Shown here piece after piece: positions 6,777-15,797 of a DNA stretch of 45,547 bases. The DNA is taken from positions 1 through 45,547 of the forward strand of contig NZ_PNFF01000005.1 of NCBI RefSeq assembly GCF_028888695.1. Reading direction: 5' to 3'. The position numbers and the translations under genes were made by a program. Each line of letters begins with the position of its first letter. Within the stretch, counting starts at the first letter, position 1. The notes below the pieces were generated by a model. The model worked only from the letters and a program-made list of their open reading frames with translations. It made no database searches and had not been told where the DNA came from. The stretch comes from Bacillus methanolicus (GTDB lineage: Bacteria; Bacillota; Bacilli; Bacillales; Cytobacillaceae).

Positions 6777-6953
6777 CTGTCATCCCCCATTGCATATTAT
6801 TCTTTATTTTTTCTCATTTCCAAAAAGATTGCTGATTTTAAAAATTCTTTGAGTTGCTTAATGTGTTCCCATCAAATGTGATGTAAATTCACAGCAAATT
6901 AGTAATCCTATTCATTTACATATTTTTTAAAGAACAAAAGTTCAATAAAACCT

Positions 6954-7634
6954 TTATTTAAATGGATTTTTCCATTCCATTAATGCAGCATATCCGCATG
7001 ATTCTTCATCTTCCAGATAATTTTCCACAACTCCGATTGGCATACGGCCGCAACGCAGCAGGAACGTAATAACAGGGTCTTTTAATTCTCCCTTGACAAC
7101 TGCTTCTAAATAGTCATTAGCTGACATTTCATCTGCTTTCTTGTGATAGCCAGGCATCCGCCCGCCGCCGAGCAGCCGGTCAAGCCCTTTTTGAATCACG
7201 ACATGGTACATTGACTGCATCATAATCTTTCCGAGCCCAAGCTTTCTGTATTTAGGACGGACGCTGATATCAACAATATACAATGTATTTCCATTTGGAT
7301 TATGATTGCGGATGTAGCCGTTATCGGTAACTTCTTCCCACGTGTGGTTCGGGTGTTCAGGGTCAAAATCCGTTATGAGGCCAGTGAGTGACCCTGCCAA
7401 CTCCCCATTCACTTCGATGCATAATGCCCCTTCCGGAAACAGAGTGACATGATTATTCAACTGCTCCTTATTCCACCATAATTCAGATGGAAACGGCGGA
7501 GGAAAGCATTCAGCTTGAATTTGAATTAGGTCATCAAAATCTTTCTCCGTATAGTTGCGAACTACAGCCGGCAAAGGGCGATCTTGATCATACACATATA
7601 TTTCACTGCGGTAATAAATGTTACGATCTTTCAA
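6954..7634 (-). CDS. GNAT acetyltransferase coupled to a nitrilase-family gene
   Basis: 226 residues starting at a TTG (7634) with GGGAGG 9 nt upstream; this start overlaps the end of the upstream hydrolase gene by 14 nt, so the two are translationally coupled. GNAT features: TEKDFDDLIQIQAECFP, then TLYIVDISVRPKYRKLGLGK with the Q/RxxGxG-type acetyl-CoA loop (KYRKLGLGK), and an ITFLLRCG segment near the C-terminus. In several Firmicutes, including B. subtilis YhcX as I recall, GNAT and carbon-nitrogen hydrolase domains are fused in one chain; here they are separate. Substrate unknown. Confidence 0.8.
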   Translation of the reverse strand: MKDRNIYYRSEIYVYDQDRPLPAVVRNYTEKDFDDLIQIQAECFPPPFPSELWWNKEQLNNHVTLFPEGALCIEVNGELAGSLTGLITDFDPEHPNHTWEEVTDNGYIRNHNPNGNTLYIVDISVRPKYRKLGLGKIMMQSMYHVVIQKGLDRLLGGGRMPGYHKKADEMSANDYLEAVVKGELKDPVITFLLRCGRMPIGVVENYLEDEESCGYAALMEWKNPFK

Positions 7635-8499
7635 CTTCCATTCCCTCCCAATCCGGATATAAATCATTTCTGCGGTCGCGCCATGTTGTCACGGATCCCC
7701 GCTCGCGCACTTCGTACAGAAGATCTAAATCAAGATCAGCAGTTATAATCATATCGTCGTTTATTTCACCTTCTGCCAAGATTCCCTTCGGCGGGAACGG
7801 AATATCATTCGGCGTAATAATAGCTGCCTGTCCGAAATTAGCGCGCATAAAATCAACAGTCGGCAAGGAGCCGATTGTTCCCGTTACAACGACATACACT
7901 TGATTTTCAATTGCTCTTGCATGGCTAGTGTATCGGACTCGGTGGAAGCCGTGGCGGTCATCCGTACAGGACGGGCAGAAGATTACATCCGCTCCTTTTG
8001 CTTTTGCCATCCGGACGATTTCCGGAAATTCAATATCATAACAAGTTAGGAGAGCAATTTTTCCCTTCTCCGTGTCAAAAATGCGGAAGTCTTCGCCAGG
8101 CGCCATATTCCATTCATGAACCTCCGTTGGCGTGATATGCAGCTTTGCCTGTTCTTCTATTCTTCCGTCCGGATAAAATAAATGAGCTACGTTATAAAGG
8201 CGGTCATTTCTGCGAATGACATGGGTGCCGCCAATAATATGCGTGTTTGTTTCTTTAGCAAAGTTTGAAAAAAGAGTTCGGTATTGCTCCGTGAAATCAG
8301 GTAATTTGTCGATAGGCAACCCTTTTCCATCCTTGCTTCCGATCGATAAAAGCTGTGTCGTAAAGAATTCAGGGAAAAGAATAAACTCCGCATTAAATTC
8401 TTGGGCAGTTTTTATATAATGTTCGCATTGTCTTGCAAACTCATCAAACGAATTAATTGTATGCAAATGATACTGAACAGCTGAAACCCGAATTTTCAA
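7621..8499 (-). CDS. Carbon-nitrogen hydrolase (nitrilase superfamily)
   Basis: 292 residues from a TTG at 8499 with GGGGGG 6 nt upstream. The three catalytic residues of the superfamily are visible: Glu in FILFPEFF (near 44), Lys in EEQAKLHIT (near 125), and Cys in ALLTCYDIEFPE (near 162). It should hydrolyse an amide or nitrile in the cytosol; the YhcX-like subgroup has no firmly established substrate that I know of. The reading frame runs into the GNAT gene with a 14-nt overlap, suggesting a stoichiometric complex. Confidence 0.87.
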   Translation of the reverse strand: MKIRVSAVQYHLHTINSFDEFARQCEHYIKTAQEFNAEFILFPEFFTTQLLSIGSKDGKGLPIDKLPDFTEQYRTLFSNFAKETNTHIIGGTHVIRRNDRLYNVAHLFYPDGRIEEQAKLHITPTEVHEWNMAPGEDFRIFDTEKGKIALLTCYDIEFPEIVRMAKAKGADVIFCPSCTDDRHGFHRVRYTSHARAIENQVYVVVTGTIGSLPTVDFMRANFGQAAIITPNDIPFPPKGILAEGEINDDMIITADLDLDLLYEVRERGSVTTWRDRRNDLYPDWEGMEVERS

Positions 8500-8598
8500 C
8501 TTAATCCCCCCAGTATGATTCAAATCATTAATTTATTTTCTCTACTGTGATTATGAGTCATTTTTTACATTATCACAAGTACTGACTTTTGTGTTATA

Positions 8599-8618
8599 TG
8601 GTTACAAAAAAGTAACCA
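8599..8618. promoter_or_regulatory. GGTTAC-N6-GTAACC inverted repeat
   Basis: TGGTTAC (8599-8605), six A, GTAACCA (8612-8618): a perfect 7-bp dyad one turn apart, in the intergenic region between the divergent nitrilase and potassium channel genes. A T-run follows, so a weak terminator is possible, but no plus-strand gene ends here. An operator for either gene is more likely. Confidence 0.4.
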
Positions 8619-8736
8619 ACTTTTTTTCTTAACTATCAGTGTACAAGACTTATAAGGGAATGTACATTCAAATATGTATTTCAAAATATAGTATTGTTAA
8701 TAATGGTCGAAGAATACTTGTTTTGAGGTGAAAAGT

Positions 8737-9726
8737 GTGCACCAACGTTTTTATGCAAATTTTTTGCGGCTTCCAATTATATTACGAACCCTTTTCTTGG
8801 CATTATCGGCCATAATCTTTTTTGGTGCACTAATACATATAATCGAACCGTCAACATTTCCGTCTATTTTTGACGGCATCTGGTGGGCAATTGTCACGAC
8901 ATCAACTGTCGGATACGGAGACTTTGCCCCTAAAACAATTCCGGGACGAATAACCGGAATGTTTTTAATCTTAACAGGAGCTGGATTTTTATCTTTTTAC
9001 TTTGTAAATTTAGCAACAGCAACCGTTACAAGACAAAACGCATATATTGAAGGAAAGGTGGCATTTAAAGGCATGGGGCATTTGATCATAATCGGTTGGA
9101 ACGAACGTTCAAGAGAAATTATCCATCATTTATCGAATGCCGGACCTAATCTTCAAATTATTCTAATCGATGAAACACTTGAATCAAATCCAATGCCCAA
9201 CATTCTTCATTTTGTAAGAGGAAGAGCGAATCAGGACGAAACTTTAGTAAAAGCGAACATTTTTAAAGCTGAAAAAGTGTTAATTACATCAGACCAGCAT
9301 AAAGATGAATTGCATGCTGATATGTTCTCGATTCTTACCCTCTTGACGATTAAAGGGTTATGTCCCTCTGTTCATTGTATTGTTGAGGTGCTGACAACTG
9401 AACAGATGGCCAATGCAAAACGTGCCGGAGCTGACGAAATTATTCAATCGAACGTTCTGACTAGTTTTGTGATGGTGAATAGCATAACAGCCAGGAGAAA
9501 AATATCATCGATATTAGAACTTTTAGGCCAGCTTGATGGAGTCAAATTGACTTTGTCTGAATCATCAGACAATTTGATCGGCAAATCCTTCAAGGAGGCT
9601 TCCTCATTATTACTGGCAGAGGGGATTTTAATCGTAGGCATAAAAAGAGGAGAGGAAACTTTTGTAAATCCCTCCCACCCGTTTATCATTTCTAAAGATG
9701 ATCAATTACTTAAGATTATTCGTTAA
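8737..9726 (+). CDS. yugO: Potassium channel with RCK/TrkA-N domain
   Basis: 329 residues from a GTG at 8737 preceded by GAGGTG 6 nt away; a GTG 9 nt earlier overlaps that site. Two transmembrane helices (about 13-35 and 75-100 in this numbering) flank a pore helix with the K+ selectivity signature TVGYGD at 57-62. A cytosolic RCK/TrkA-N domain begins at HLIIIGWNERS (a variant of GxGxxG) and a TrkA-C-like region ends the protein. Length matches B. subtilis YugO, the K+ channel involved in biofilm electrical signalling. It is convergent with yugN, with overlapping stop codons. Confidence 0.93.
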   Translation: MHQRFYANFLRLPIILRTLFLALSAIIFFGALIHIIEPSTFPSIFDGIWWAIVTTSTVGYGDFAPKTIPGRITGMFLILTGAGFLSFYFVNLATATVTRQNAYIEGKVAFKGMGHLIIIGWNERSREIIHHLSNAGPNLQIILIDETLESNPMPNILHFVRGRANQDETLVKANIFKAEKVLITSDQHKDELHADMFSILTLLTIKGLCPSVHCIVEVLTTEQMANAKRAGADEIIQSNVLTSFVMVNSITARRKISSILELLGQLDGVKLTLSESSDNLIGKSFKEASSLLLAEGILIVGIKRGEETFVNPSHPFIISKDDQLLKIIR

Positions 9727-10130
9727 TCAGCTAACAAGACAGATTCTAATTCATTCACCAGCGATTTACCAATGTCTATATATTTTTCAGGAAAGCTTGC
9801 ATCTTTATCGACCGGTTCTGAAAATTGATTAAAAGACGTAAGAGTATTCCCCATAGAAGCATTGTCATCCAGCCCGCTTTCGTATAGATGAGAAAGCAGA
9901 TAAGGCCTTTCAACCATTACTGTGCAGCTATGAGAGTCAAGCTGACCATCAATCGCCCTAAAGGGAATCCTTAAAAATTGATACCCTGATTCATCATCAA
10001 TTTTATAATCAAATGAACCATGATCATATTCCCAGTTGCCTCCAATCGAATATCCGAGAGGCTTTAATAGCTGTTCAAGCTTGTATAAATCAACATGCAG
10101 TCCTTCGACCTTTGAAGGGATTTCAATCAT
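9723..10130 (-). CDS. yugN: YugN-like protein
   Basis: 135 residues from the second of two adjacent ATGs (10133 and 10130), using AAGGTGG upstream. Soluble, no signal peptide. I recognise it as the YugN-like family by its beginning MIEIPSKVEGLHV and a central WEYDHGSFDYKID stretch; biochemical function is unknown. Its stop codon overlaps the convergent yugO stop by 3-4 nt. It lies between yugO and pgi, as in B. subtilis. Confidence 0.8.
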   Translation of the reverse strand: MIEIPSKVEGLHVDLYKLEQLLKPLGYSIGGNWEYDHGSFDYKIDDESGYQFLRIPFRAIDGQLDSHSCTVMVERPYLLSHLYESGLDDNASMGNTLTSFNQFSEPVDKDASFPEKYIDIGKSLVNELESVLLAD

Positions 10131-10183
10131 CATCTTTCCACCTTTCCAAACGTTTTCTTTAGTTTCTCCCAAAAAAATTTTTT

Positions 10184-10218
10184 AATAAAAAAAAGTGCTG
10201 ACCAATTATCAGCACTCT
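10184..10218 (-). terminator. Terminator of pgi
   Basis: On the minus strand AGTGCTGA and TCAGCACT pair around a 7-nt loop and are followed by eight T. Confidence 0.85.
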
Positions 10219-10232
10219 CTCACCGTCATTTC

Positions 10233-11582
10233 TTATTTCAAGCGTTTTTCAAGCTCCTCTTTTTTCTCTTCAAAGCCCGGTTTTCCAAGTAAGGCAAACA
10301 TATTTGCTTTATAAGCTTCAACTCCGGGCTGATCAAATGGATTGACACCAAGCAAGTATCCGCTCATCGCACATGCCTTTTCAAAGAAGTACACTAAATA
10401 ACCGAAGGTATACTCATCTAATTGCGGAATGGAAACAATAAGGTTCGGTACTCCTCCGTCTGTATGGGCAAGCAATGTTCCTTCGAATGCTTTATTATTA
10501 ACGAAATCAACTGTTTTGCCGGCAAGGTAATTCAAGCCGTCAAGGTCGCTTGCTTCTTCTTCAATCATTAATTCATGGCGCGGTTTTTCCACTTTTATAA
10601 TGGTTTCAAATAAATCTCGGCGGCCTTCTTGGATATATTGACCTAATGAGTGAAGGTCCGTGGAGAAATTTGCCGAAGCCGGGAATATTCCTTTTTGGTC
10701 TTTCCCTTCGCTTTCGCCAAATAATTGTTTCCACCATTCTGCAAAATATTGAAGACCAGGTTCGTAGTTAATGAGCATTTCAATTGTTTTGCCTTTATTG
10801 TAAAGAATGTTTCTTATTGCAGCATACTGATAGGCAGGGTTTTCTTCGAGCTCTGATTTTCCGAAATCTTCCCGTGCCTGGGCTGCCCCTTTCATCATCG
10901 CTTCAATATCGGCACCACTGACTGCAATAGGAAGAAGACCTACAGCAGTTAATACAGAGTATCGGCCGCCTATATCATCAGGAATAACAAATGACTCATA
11001 TCCCTCATTATTGGCAAGTGTTTTTAGAGCACCTTTTGCTTTATCTGTTGTTGCATAAATGCGTTTACGCGCCTCTTCCACACCATACTTTTCCTGAAGC
11101 AGTTTGCGGAAAATCCGAAATGCAACCGCCGGTTCCGTAGTCGTACCTGATTTGGAGATGACATTGATGGAGAAATCTTTGCCTTCCAGCAAATCCATGA
11201 TGTCTTTCATATATGTTGAACTGATATTATTTCCGACAAACAAAATTTGCGGTGTTCTTCTTTTTTCTTTCGGCAGGGCGTTATAAAAGCTGTGTTGCAG
11301 CATTTCAATTGCTGCGCGGGCACCTAAGTACGAACCGCCGATACCGATTACTAGTAATACATCTGAATCACTTTTTATTTTTTCCGCCGCTTTTTGAATT
11401 CGGGCAAACTCTTCTTTATCATAATCAACAGGCAGATCAATCCAGCCTAAAAAATCGCTCCCTGTTCCGGTTTTTTCATGCAGTGAATGATGAGCTACTT
11501 TTACCATATCTCTTAAGTATGTAAGTTCATGTTCACGAAAAAACCCAAGGGCTTTCGAGTAATCAAAGCGAACGTGCGTCAT
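10233..11582 (-). CDS. pgi: Glucose-6-phosphate isomerase
   Basis: 449 residues, the usual length for Firmicute Pgi, which interconverts glucose-6-phosphate and fructose-6-phosphate in glycolysis. Seen: phosphate-binding [12 protein letters not shown] (about 80-91), SKSGTTTEP (about 143-151), the Pgi signature [17 protein letters not shown] near 207, and LAHTDGG near the C-terminus. Start supported by GGAGGG. Followed by a strong terminator. Confidence 0.97.
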   Translation of the reverse strand: MTHVRFDYSKALGFFREHELTYLRDMVKVAHHSLHEKTGTGSDFLGWIDLPVDYDKEEFARIQKAAEKIKSDSDVLLVIGIGGSYLGARAAIEMLQHSFYNALPKEKRRTPQILFVGNNISSTYMKDIMDLLEGKDFSINVISKSGTTTEPAVAFRIFRKLLQEKYGVEEARKRIYATTDKAKGALKTLANNEGYESFVIPDDIGGRYSVLTAVGLLPIAVSGADIEAMMKGAAQAREDFGKSELEENPAYQYAAIRNILYNKGKTIEMLINYEPGLQYFAEWWKQLFGESEGKDQKGIFPASANFSTDLHSLGQYIQEGRRDLFETIIKVEKPRHELMIEEEASDLDGLNYLAGKTVDFVNNKAFEGTLLAHTDGGVPNLIVSIPQLDEYTFGYLVYFFEKACAMSGYLLGVNPFDQPGVEAYKANMFALLGKPGFEEKKEELEKRLK

Positions 11583-11729
11583 ATCTGACCCTCCGTAAAA
11601 TTATTTACAATTTCACTTTATCGAATGCTTTCTCGTTTATCAAGAAACTATCTATTATGTAAGCGCGCCAAAATTTAAATAGATACTCGTGGAAGCTTAT
11701 TCATGAATGAAAACTGGTAAGCTCTCCCG

Positions 11730-11773
11730 ATGAATCGATTCCGAAGCGTTCCTTGCGGAGCTGGACACGTCCA
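11730..11773 (+). repeat. R2 repeat, 3'-tail fragment
   Basis: A stretch reading GATTCCGAAGCGTTCC, then TTGCGGAGCTGGACA, matches the 3' tail of the full R2 copy at 18.6 kb (about 80 percent over 38 nt). The hairpin core is missing. The rest of the 210-bp gap between pgi and yugJ shows nothing else supportable. Confidence 0.55.
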
Positions 11774-11793
11774 AAATAGCGGACCTGAAAAGT

Positions 11794-12957
11794 TTATAAA
11801 GATGCACGATAAATAGCGAGAATATCTTCACGAGTTAATTTTTTGAAATTGCCAATTTCACCTTCCAACATTACTTTATCTGCCATGATTTCAAGTTTGC
11901 TGTCGTCAATGCCATAATCTCCCAGCCGGGAAGGGGCACCGATGCTGTTCCAGAACTCCCGCAATTTTTCAATACCTTCAAGCCCTGCTTCTTCGTCTGT
12001 TTTTCCTTCAGGATTCACACCGAAAACGCGAACTGCAAGCTGTTTGAAGCGCTCCGGTTTTACTTTCAAATTATGTTTCATCCAGTTAGGGAAAAGGATG
12101 GCTAAGCCGCCGCCATGAGGGATATCATAAACAGCTGATACAGCATGTTCAATTTTGTGTGTTGCCCAATCACCGCGGTAACCCATTGAAAGCATTCCGT
12201 TTAATGCCATTGTTCCGCAATAAAGAATCGTTGACCTGTGTTCATAGCTTTCAAGATTTTCAAGCAATTTCGGCGCAGTTTCCATCACAGTAATCAATAA
12301 AGATTCACACATGCGGTCTTGGAAAGGAGTATTTTCCTCCGGGTGGAAATAATGTTCGAACACATGGGACATCATGTCCACTATTCCATAAACAGTTTGG
12401 TCTCTTGGAACGGTAAATGTATTTTCAGGCTCGAGTATGGAGAACTTCGGAAAAACTGCCGGGCTTGACCAGCCATGTTTTTCGTTTGTCTCCCAATTGG
12501 TGATGACAGACCCGGAATTCATTTCCGATCCCGTTGCTGCAAGTGTTAATACTGTGCCAAAAGGAAGAGCTTCTTTCACTCTGACTTTTTTAATTACGAA
12601 ATCCCATGGATCTCCTTCATATTTGACTCCGGCAGCAATTGCTTTTGTACAGTCAATGACACTTCCGCCGCCAACTGCAAGGATAAATTCGATTCCTTCT
12701 TTCCTGCATATTTCGATCCCTTTCCGGACAGTTGAAATGCGCGGATTCGGTTCAACTCCTGATAGTTCAAAAATTTCCGAATTGATTTCCTTTAAATAAT
12801 TAACAACTCTGTCATAAAGGCCGCTTCGCTTTATGCTTCCTCCTCCGTATACAAGAAGCACTTTTTTTCCGTATTGAGGAATTTCCGTTTTTAACTGCTC
12901 CAATTGGCTGCTTCCAAATATTAATTTTGTAGGATTCCAATATGTAAAATTCTCCAT
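11794..12957 (-). CDS. yugJ: Iron-containing alcohol dehydrogenase (BdhA/YugJ type)
   Basis: 387 residues from the ATG at 12957 with AAAGGAGG upstream. Group III Fe-ADH fold: NAD(P)-binding GGGSIKRSG and [16 protein letters not shown] in the N-terminal half, metal-ligand segments [11 protein letters not shown] and [17 protein letters not shown] in the C-terminal helical domain. Expected to interconvert aldehydes (butanal-like) and alcohols with NAD(P)H. Length equals B. subtilis YugJ. Monocistronic. Confidence 0.92.
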   Translation of the reverse strand: MENFTYWNPTKLIFGSSQLEQLKTEIPQYGKKVLLVYGGGSIKRSGLYDRVVNYLKEINSEIFELSGVEPNPRISTVRKGIEICRKEGIEFILAVGGGSVIDCTKAIAAGVKYEGDPWDFVIKKVRVKEALPFGTVLTLAATGSEMNSGSVITNWETNEKHGWSSPAVFPKFSILEPENTFTVPRDQTVYGIVDMMSHVFEHYFHPEENTPFQDRMCESLLITVMETAPKLLENLESYEHRSTILYCGTMALNGMLSMGYRGDWATHKIEHAVSAVYDIPHGGGLAILFPNWMKHNLKVKPERFKQLAVRVFGVNPEGKTDEEAGLEGIEKLREFWNSIGAPSRLGDYGIDDSKLEIMADKVMLEGEIGNFKKLTREDILAIYRASL

Positions 12958-13128
12958 AATGATCAACCTCCTTTATCTATTATACGCTCTTTTCTAAAAG
13001 AATGTTGTTTTTTGAAACTCGTGAAATATTCCATTTTTACTAATAAAATTATAAATCCTATGATGAATAATTCCGAAAAAGTTGTATTAACCTATTAACG
13101 AATTTATTTCACAAGGAGGAAAAGCAAA

Positions 13129-13362
13129 ATGAGTACCATTCAACGTATTGCACTAGTTCTTACGATTATTGGAGCTATTAACTGGGGTTTAATCGGCTTT
13201 TTTCAATTCGATTTAGTCGCAGCTTTATTTAACGGACAGGATTCCGCTATGTCCAGAATTATTTACGGTTTAGTAGGAATTGCCGGCCTCATTAATATTG
13301 GCCTCCTGTTTGTGCCTAACGAACGGGAAGATGAGGCTGCAGAAGCAAGACCAACAAGATAA
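13129..13362 (+). CDS. yuzA: DUF378 small membrane protein
   Basis: 77 residues with two transmembrane helices (about 5-27 and 40-62) and the INWGLIGFFQFDLVAALF motif typical of DUF378. The C-terminus is charged (EREDEAAEAR). AGGAGG lies 11 nt before the ATG. Function unknown. An R2 repeat begins 5 nt after the stop. Confidence 0.9.
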   Translation: MSTIQRIALVLTIIGAINWGLIGFFQFDLVAALFNGQDSAMSRIIYGLVGIAGLINIGLLFVPNEREDEAAEARPTR

Positions 13363-13366
13363 AATA

Positions 13367-13411
13367 AGAAAGCGCAAGCGCCTTGGTTAGCCCCGACAAG
13401 CGCTGGAGCTA
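13367..13411 (+). repeat. R2 repeat, 5'-part copy
   Basis: Reads GAAAGCGCAAGCGCC, then CCCCGACAAGCGCTGGAG, identical in plan to the 5' part of the full copies at 18.5 and 42.5 kb. It starts 5 nt after the yuzA stop, in the sense orientation. Confidence 0.75.
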
Positions 13412-13479
13412 GATTGCGTATATCTGATCCAAAGACACATTTCTGCTTTAACAAAGTTCAACTTTCTTTGAAAAGGCGC

Positions 13480-13520
13480 AAAAGAACCTTACTCATGAGA
13501 GGCAAGGTTCTTTTCTTTTA
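13480..13520. terminator. Bidirectional terminator between yuzA and rocD
   Basis: AAAGAACCTT (13481-13490) pairs with AAGGTTCTTTT (13504-13514), with A- and T-runs on both sides; serves convergent genes. Confidence 0.8.
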
Positions 13521-13545
13521 TACCAATCCTCGAAACGGGAATGCC

Positions 13546-14739
13546 TCAGCTTAAAACTTTCTTGATCCGTTCGATTGCCCAATCCAATTCTTCTTCGCTG
13601 ATCACAAGCGGCGGCGCAAAACGAATCACTGTTTCATGAGTTTCTTTGCAAAGCAAGCCTTCATCTTTTAATTTCTCACAATATTTGCGGGCAGGTTCAT
13701 GAAGCTCCATTCCGATAAATAAGCCGCGGCCGCGAATTTCTTTAATGAAAGGATTTTTTATTTCCTGAAGCTTGCTGATAAAATACTCTCCCAGTTTCAA
13801 AGAGCGTTCTGCTAGCTTTTCATCCACTAACACATCAAGTGAGGCGATCGAAACAGCACAAGCCATCGGATTTCCTCCGAATGTTGATCCGTGGGAACCA
13901 GGATTAAATACTCCCAGCACGTCTTTGTTCGCAACTACGCAAGAAATTGGAAATACTCCCCCACCTAAAGCTTTTCCGAGAATATACATATCCGGCTCAA
14001 CATCTTCCCATTCACAAGCAAACATTTTCCCGGTACGTCCAAGGCCGGTTTGAATCTCATCAGCAATGAACAGCACATTATTTTCTTTACAAATTTCATA
14101 AGCTTGTTTTAAGAAGCCTTCCGGTGGAATGATTATCCCTGCTTCTCCTTGAATAGGCTCGATCAAAAATGCCGCTGTATTCGGCGTAATCGCATTTTTC
14201 AATGCTTCAATATCGCCGTAAGGAATCAATTTAATTCCCGGAAGCATTGGACCGAAGCCCCGTTTGTATTCTTCTTCAGATGACAATGAGACAGCAGTCA
14301 TCGTACGGCCATGGAAGTTTCCGACGCACGCGATAATTTCAGCCTGATTATCAGCGACCCCTTTTACATCATAAGCCCATCGGCGTGCAGCTTTAATGGC
14401 AGTTTCTACAGCTTCCGCACCTGTATTCATTGGAAGAACCATTTCTTTATGCGTTAATTTGCTAACCTTTTCATACCATGGTCCAAGCTGATCATTATGG
14501 AAAGCACGGGATGTAAGCGTGACTCTGTCAGCCTGGTCCTTCAGTGCTTGAATAATTTTTGGATGGCGGTGCCCTTGATTCACTGCTGAATAAGCACTAA
14601 GCATATCCATATATTTGTTTCCTTCTGGATCTTCCACCCAAACGCCTTCTGCTTTTGAAATGACGATTGGGAGCGGATGGTAGTTATTAGCGCCATATTT
14701 TTCAGTTTGCTCAATTATTTGTTCTGTTTTTGCCGTCAC
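13546..14739 (-). CDS. rocD: Ornithine aminotransferase
   Basis: 397 residues starting at GTG with GAGGGAA upstream. Class III PLP aminotransferase: [12 protein letters not shown] (about 105-116), VGNFHGRTM, the [12 protein letters not shown] segment, and the Schiff-base Lys in ILGKALGGG near 254; [10 protein letters not shown] follows. These match RocD rather than acetylornithine or GABA aminotransferases, especially the [13 protein letters not shown] start. It converts ornithine plus 2-oxoglutarate to glutamate semialdehyde in arginine catabolism. It is isolated from other roc genes here. Confidence 0.94.
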   Translation of the reverse strand: MTAKTEQIIEQTEKYGANNYHPLPIVISKAEGVWVEDPEGNKYMDMLSAYSAVNQGHRHPKIIQALKDQADRVTLTSRAFHNDQLGPWYEKVSKLTHKEMVLPMNTGAEAVETAIKAARRWAYDVKGVADNQAEIIACVGNFHGRTMTAVSLSSEEEYKRGFGPMLPGIKLIPYGDIEALKNAITPNTAAFLIEPIQGEAGIIIPPEGFLKQAYEICKENNVLFIADEIQTGLGRTGKMFACEWEDVEPDMYILGKALGGGVFPISCVVANKDVLGVFNPGSHGSTFGGNPMACAVSIASLDVLVDEKLAERSLKLGEYFISKLQEIKNPFIKEIRGRGLFIGMELHEPARKYCEKLKDEGLLCKETHETVIRFAPPLVISEEELDWAIERIKKVLS

Positions 14740-14823
14740 CTTAATTCCCTCATTTCATGCGAAAATAGCGATTACATTTCCATTTTATCGAAAAACCTTC
14801 ATTGATTAAAGTCTCCAATAAAA

Positions 14824-14887
14824 GAGGGTCAGACCCCCCCGACAAACCATTCTATAGATTGTCATTATTGCAAGGTGTCAGACCCTC
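14824..14887 (-). repeat. R3 MITE-like hairpin, copy 1
   Basis: Ends GAGGGTCAGACC and GTGTCAGACCCTC are inverted repeats. Its interior read on the minus strand (CAATAATGACAATCTATAG) matches the interior of the 35.5-kb copy, showing common ancestry and opposite orientation. Lies between rocD and the yugI terminator. Confidence 0.65.
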
Positions 14888-14892
14888 TAAAT

Positions 14893-14916
14893 AAAAAAAC
14901 CGGAAATTCCGGTTTT
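14893..14916 (-). terminator. Terminator of yugI
   Basis: Minus strand AACCGGAA-TTTCCGGTT followed by T-run; it begins right after the stop codon. Confidence 0.8.
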
Positions 14917-14917
14917 C

Positions 14918-15319
14918 TTACCTTTTTATTAAATCTTCGCGCTGGGATTGTTCAATCCACTCTTCAAGTTTTTCTTTTAATGTATTAAATCCTTGCGAGT
15001 CATTCTGGGTATACTGCTGAATCGCTGCTTGGCGCTTGCGCGGTTTTCTTGTTTTTGCAGCTGTCTGGGCAGAAGCCTCTTCAGTTGCCCGAATCGAAAG
15101 CCCGATTTTTCCAGCTTCTTCATCCACTGAAAGCACTTTTACTTTCACTTCGTCACCGATCTTCAAATGCTCGTTCACATCTTTCACATAACCGTGTGTA
15201 ATTTCTGAAATATGGACTAGGCCCTGGGTATTTTCATCCAACGAAATAAAGGCTCCGTATGGTTGAATTCCGGTAACCTTACCGGTTATTATACTTCCTA
15301 CTTCTATTTTCTCTGACAT
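14918..15319 (-). CDS. yugI: S1-domain RNA-binding protein (general stress protein 13)
   Basis: 133 residues. Residues 5-77 are an S1 OB-fold: GSIITGKVTGIQPYGAFISL, QGLVHISEITHGYV, and GDEVKVKVLSVDEEAGKIGLS. The C-terminal third is basic then acidic (RKPRKRQAAIQ). B. subtilis YugI, also called GSP13, associates with ribosomes; the same role is inferred. Monocistronic. Confidence 0.92.
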   Translation of the reverse strand: MSEKIEVGSIITGKVTGIQPYGAFISLDENTQGLVHISEITHGYVKDVNEHLKIGDEVKVKVLSVDEEAGKIGLSIRATEEASAQTAAKTRKPRKRQAAIQQYTQNDSQGFNTLKEKLEEWIEQSQREDLIKR

Positions 15320-15443
15320 AAAAACACTCCTAAATTTTGTTATTTAATCATCCCATTTATACGCAATAAAATATTTTATCACAAATAGTGCCTATTATCA
15401 AAAAATGAAAAAGTGTTTCCGCTTTTTGTCATTAGGTAGAATT

Positions 15444-15471
15444 AAAGCGAGGCAGAGGCCTCGCTTTTTTT
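15444..15471 (+). terminator. Plus-strand terminator without an obvious gene
   Basis: AAAGCGAGGC-AGA-GGCCTCGCTTTTTTT is a strong GC-rich hairpin with T-run. No plus-strand gene lies upstream, because yugI is divergent. Confidence 0.7.
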
Positions 15472-15589
15472 GAAAATATTTTTCATAACCATGTATAAAA
15501 AAAGAAGGAATGGATATCCTTATACTATAAGGCTTTCTAGTATTCCCCCCTTTTTGATGCGGACGACCGGTTTCGGTTGTCTTTTTTTT
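15470..15589 (+). ncRNA. Candidate short plus-strand transcript
   Basis: TTGAAA (15470-15475), 18-nt spacer and TATAAA (15494-15499) form a possible promoter. About 90 nt downstream is a terminator hairpin GACGACCG-GTTT-CGGTTGTC with eight T (15561-15589). The intervening sequence has a small stem CCTTA-N5-TAAGG and no credible coding frame. Weak evidence; it may only be debris between two terminators. Confidence 0.3.
15561..15589 (+). terminator. Terminator immediately preceding R1 copy A
   Basis: GACGACCG (15561-15568 region) pairs with CGGTTGTC and is followed by TTTTTTTT; the R1 element starts at the end of this T-run. Confidence 0.7.
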
Positions 15590-15779
15590 GTGGAAAAGGG
15601 GCGGAGCTGCGCTAACAAAAATAGAAATGGCAACTATCTTTTAGCAAGATACATGTTCAGCTTTGTAATTATTTTGAGCTTGGCTTCGCTCACACCGCCT
15701 TATTATGTTGGTTATGTTTTAAAATGAAACCTATTTTCATGTTAGGGTTGGGAGTATAAACTCATGCACGTTTCTTATC
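15590..15779 (+). repeat. R1 element, copy A (about 190 bp)
   Basis: Begins GTGGAAAAGGGGCGGAGC and ends CTCATGCACGTTTCTTATC. It shares blocks with copies at 20.6 kb (reverse) and 33.5 kb: GCTAACAAA, AGCTTTGTAA, GGCTTCGCTCACACCGCC, TTATTATGTTGGTT, and GTTGGGAGT. GGCGG/CCGCC and ACAAA/TTTGT can pair. No protein is encoded. It fills the gap between yugI and alaT. Confidence 0.85.
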
Positions 15780-15797
15780 AATTACCTTAACAGTCGA

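Noticed and set aside
15402-15473. 22-codon frame MKKCFRF upstream of alaT
   Set aside because: No ribosome site and it encodes the terminator hairpin itself.
15470-15727. 85-codon plus-strand open frame
   Set aside because: It runs through a terminator and the R1 repeat, has no ribosome site, and the R1 copies do not conserve the frame.
15590-15779. R1 as a complete group IIC intron
   Set aside because: Terminator targeting fits, but it is only 190 bp, does not start with GTGCG, shows no domain V and has no reverse transcriptase.
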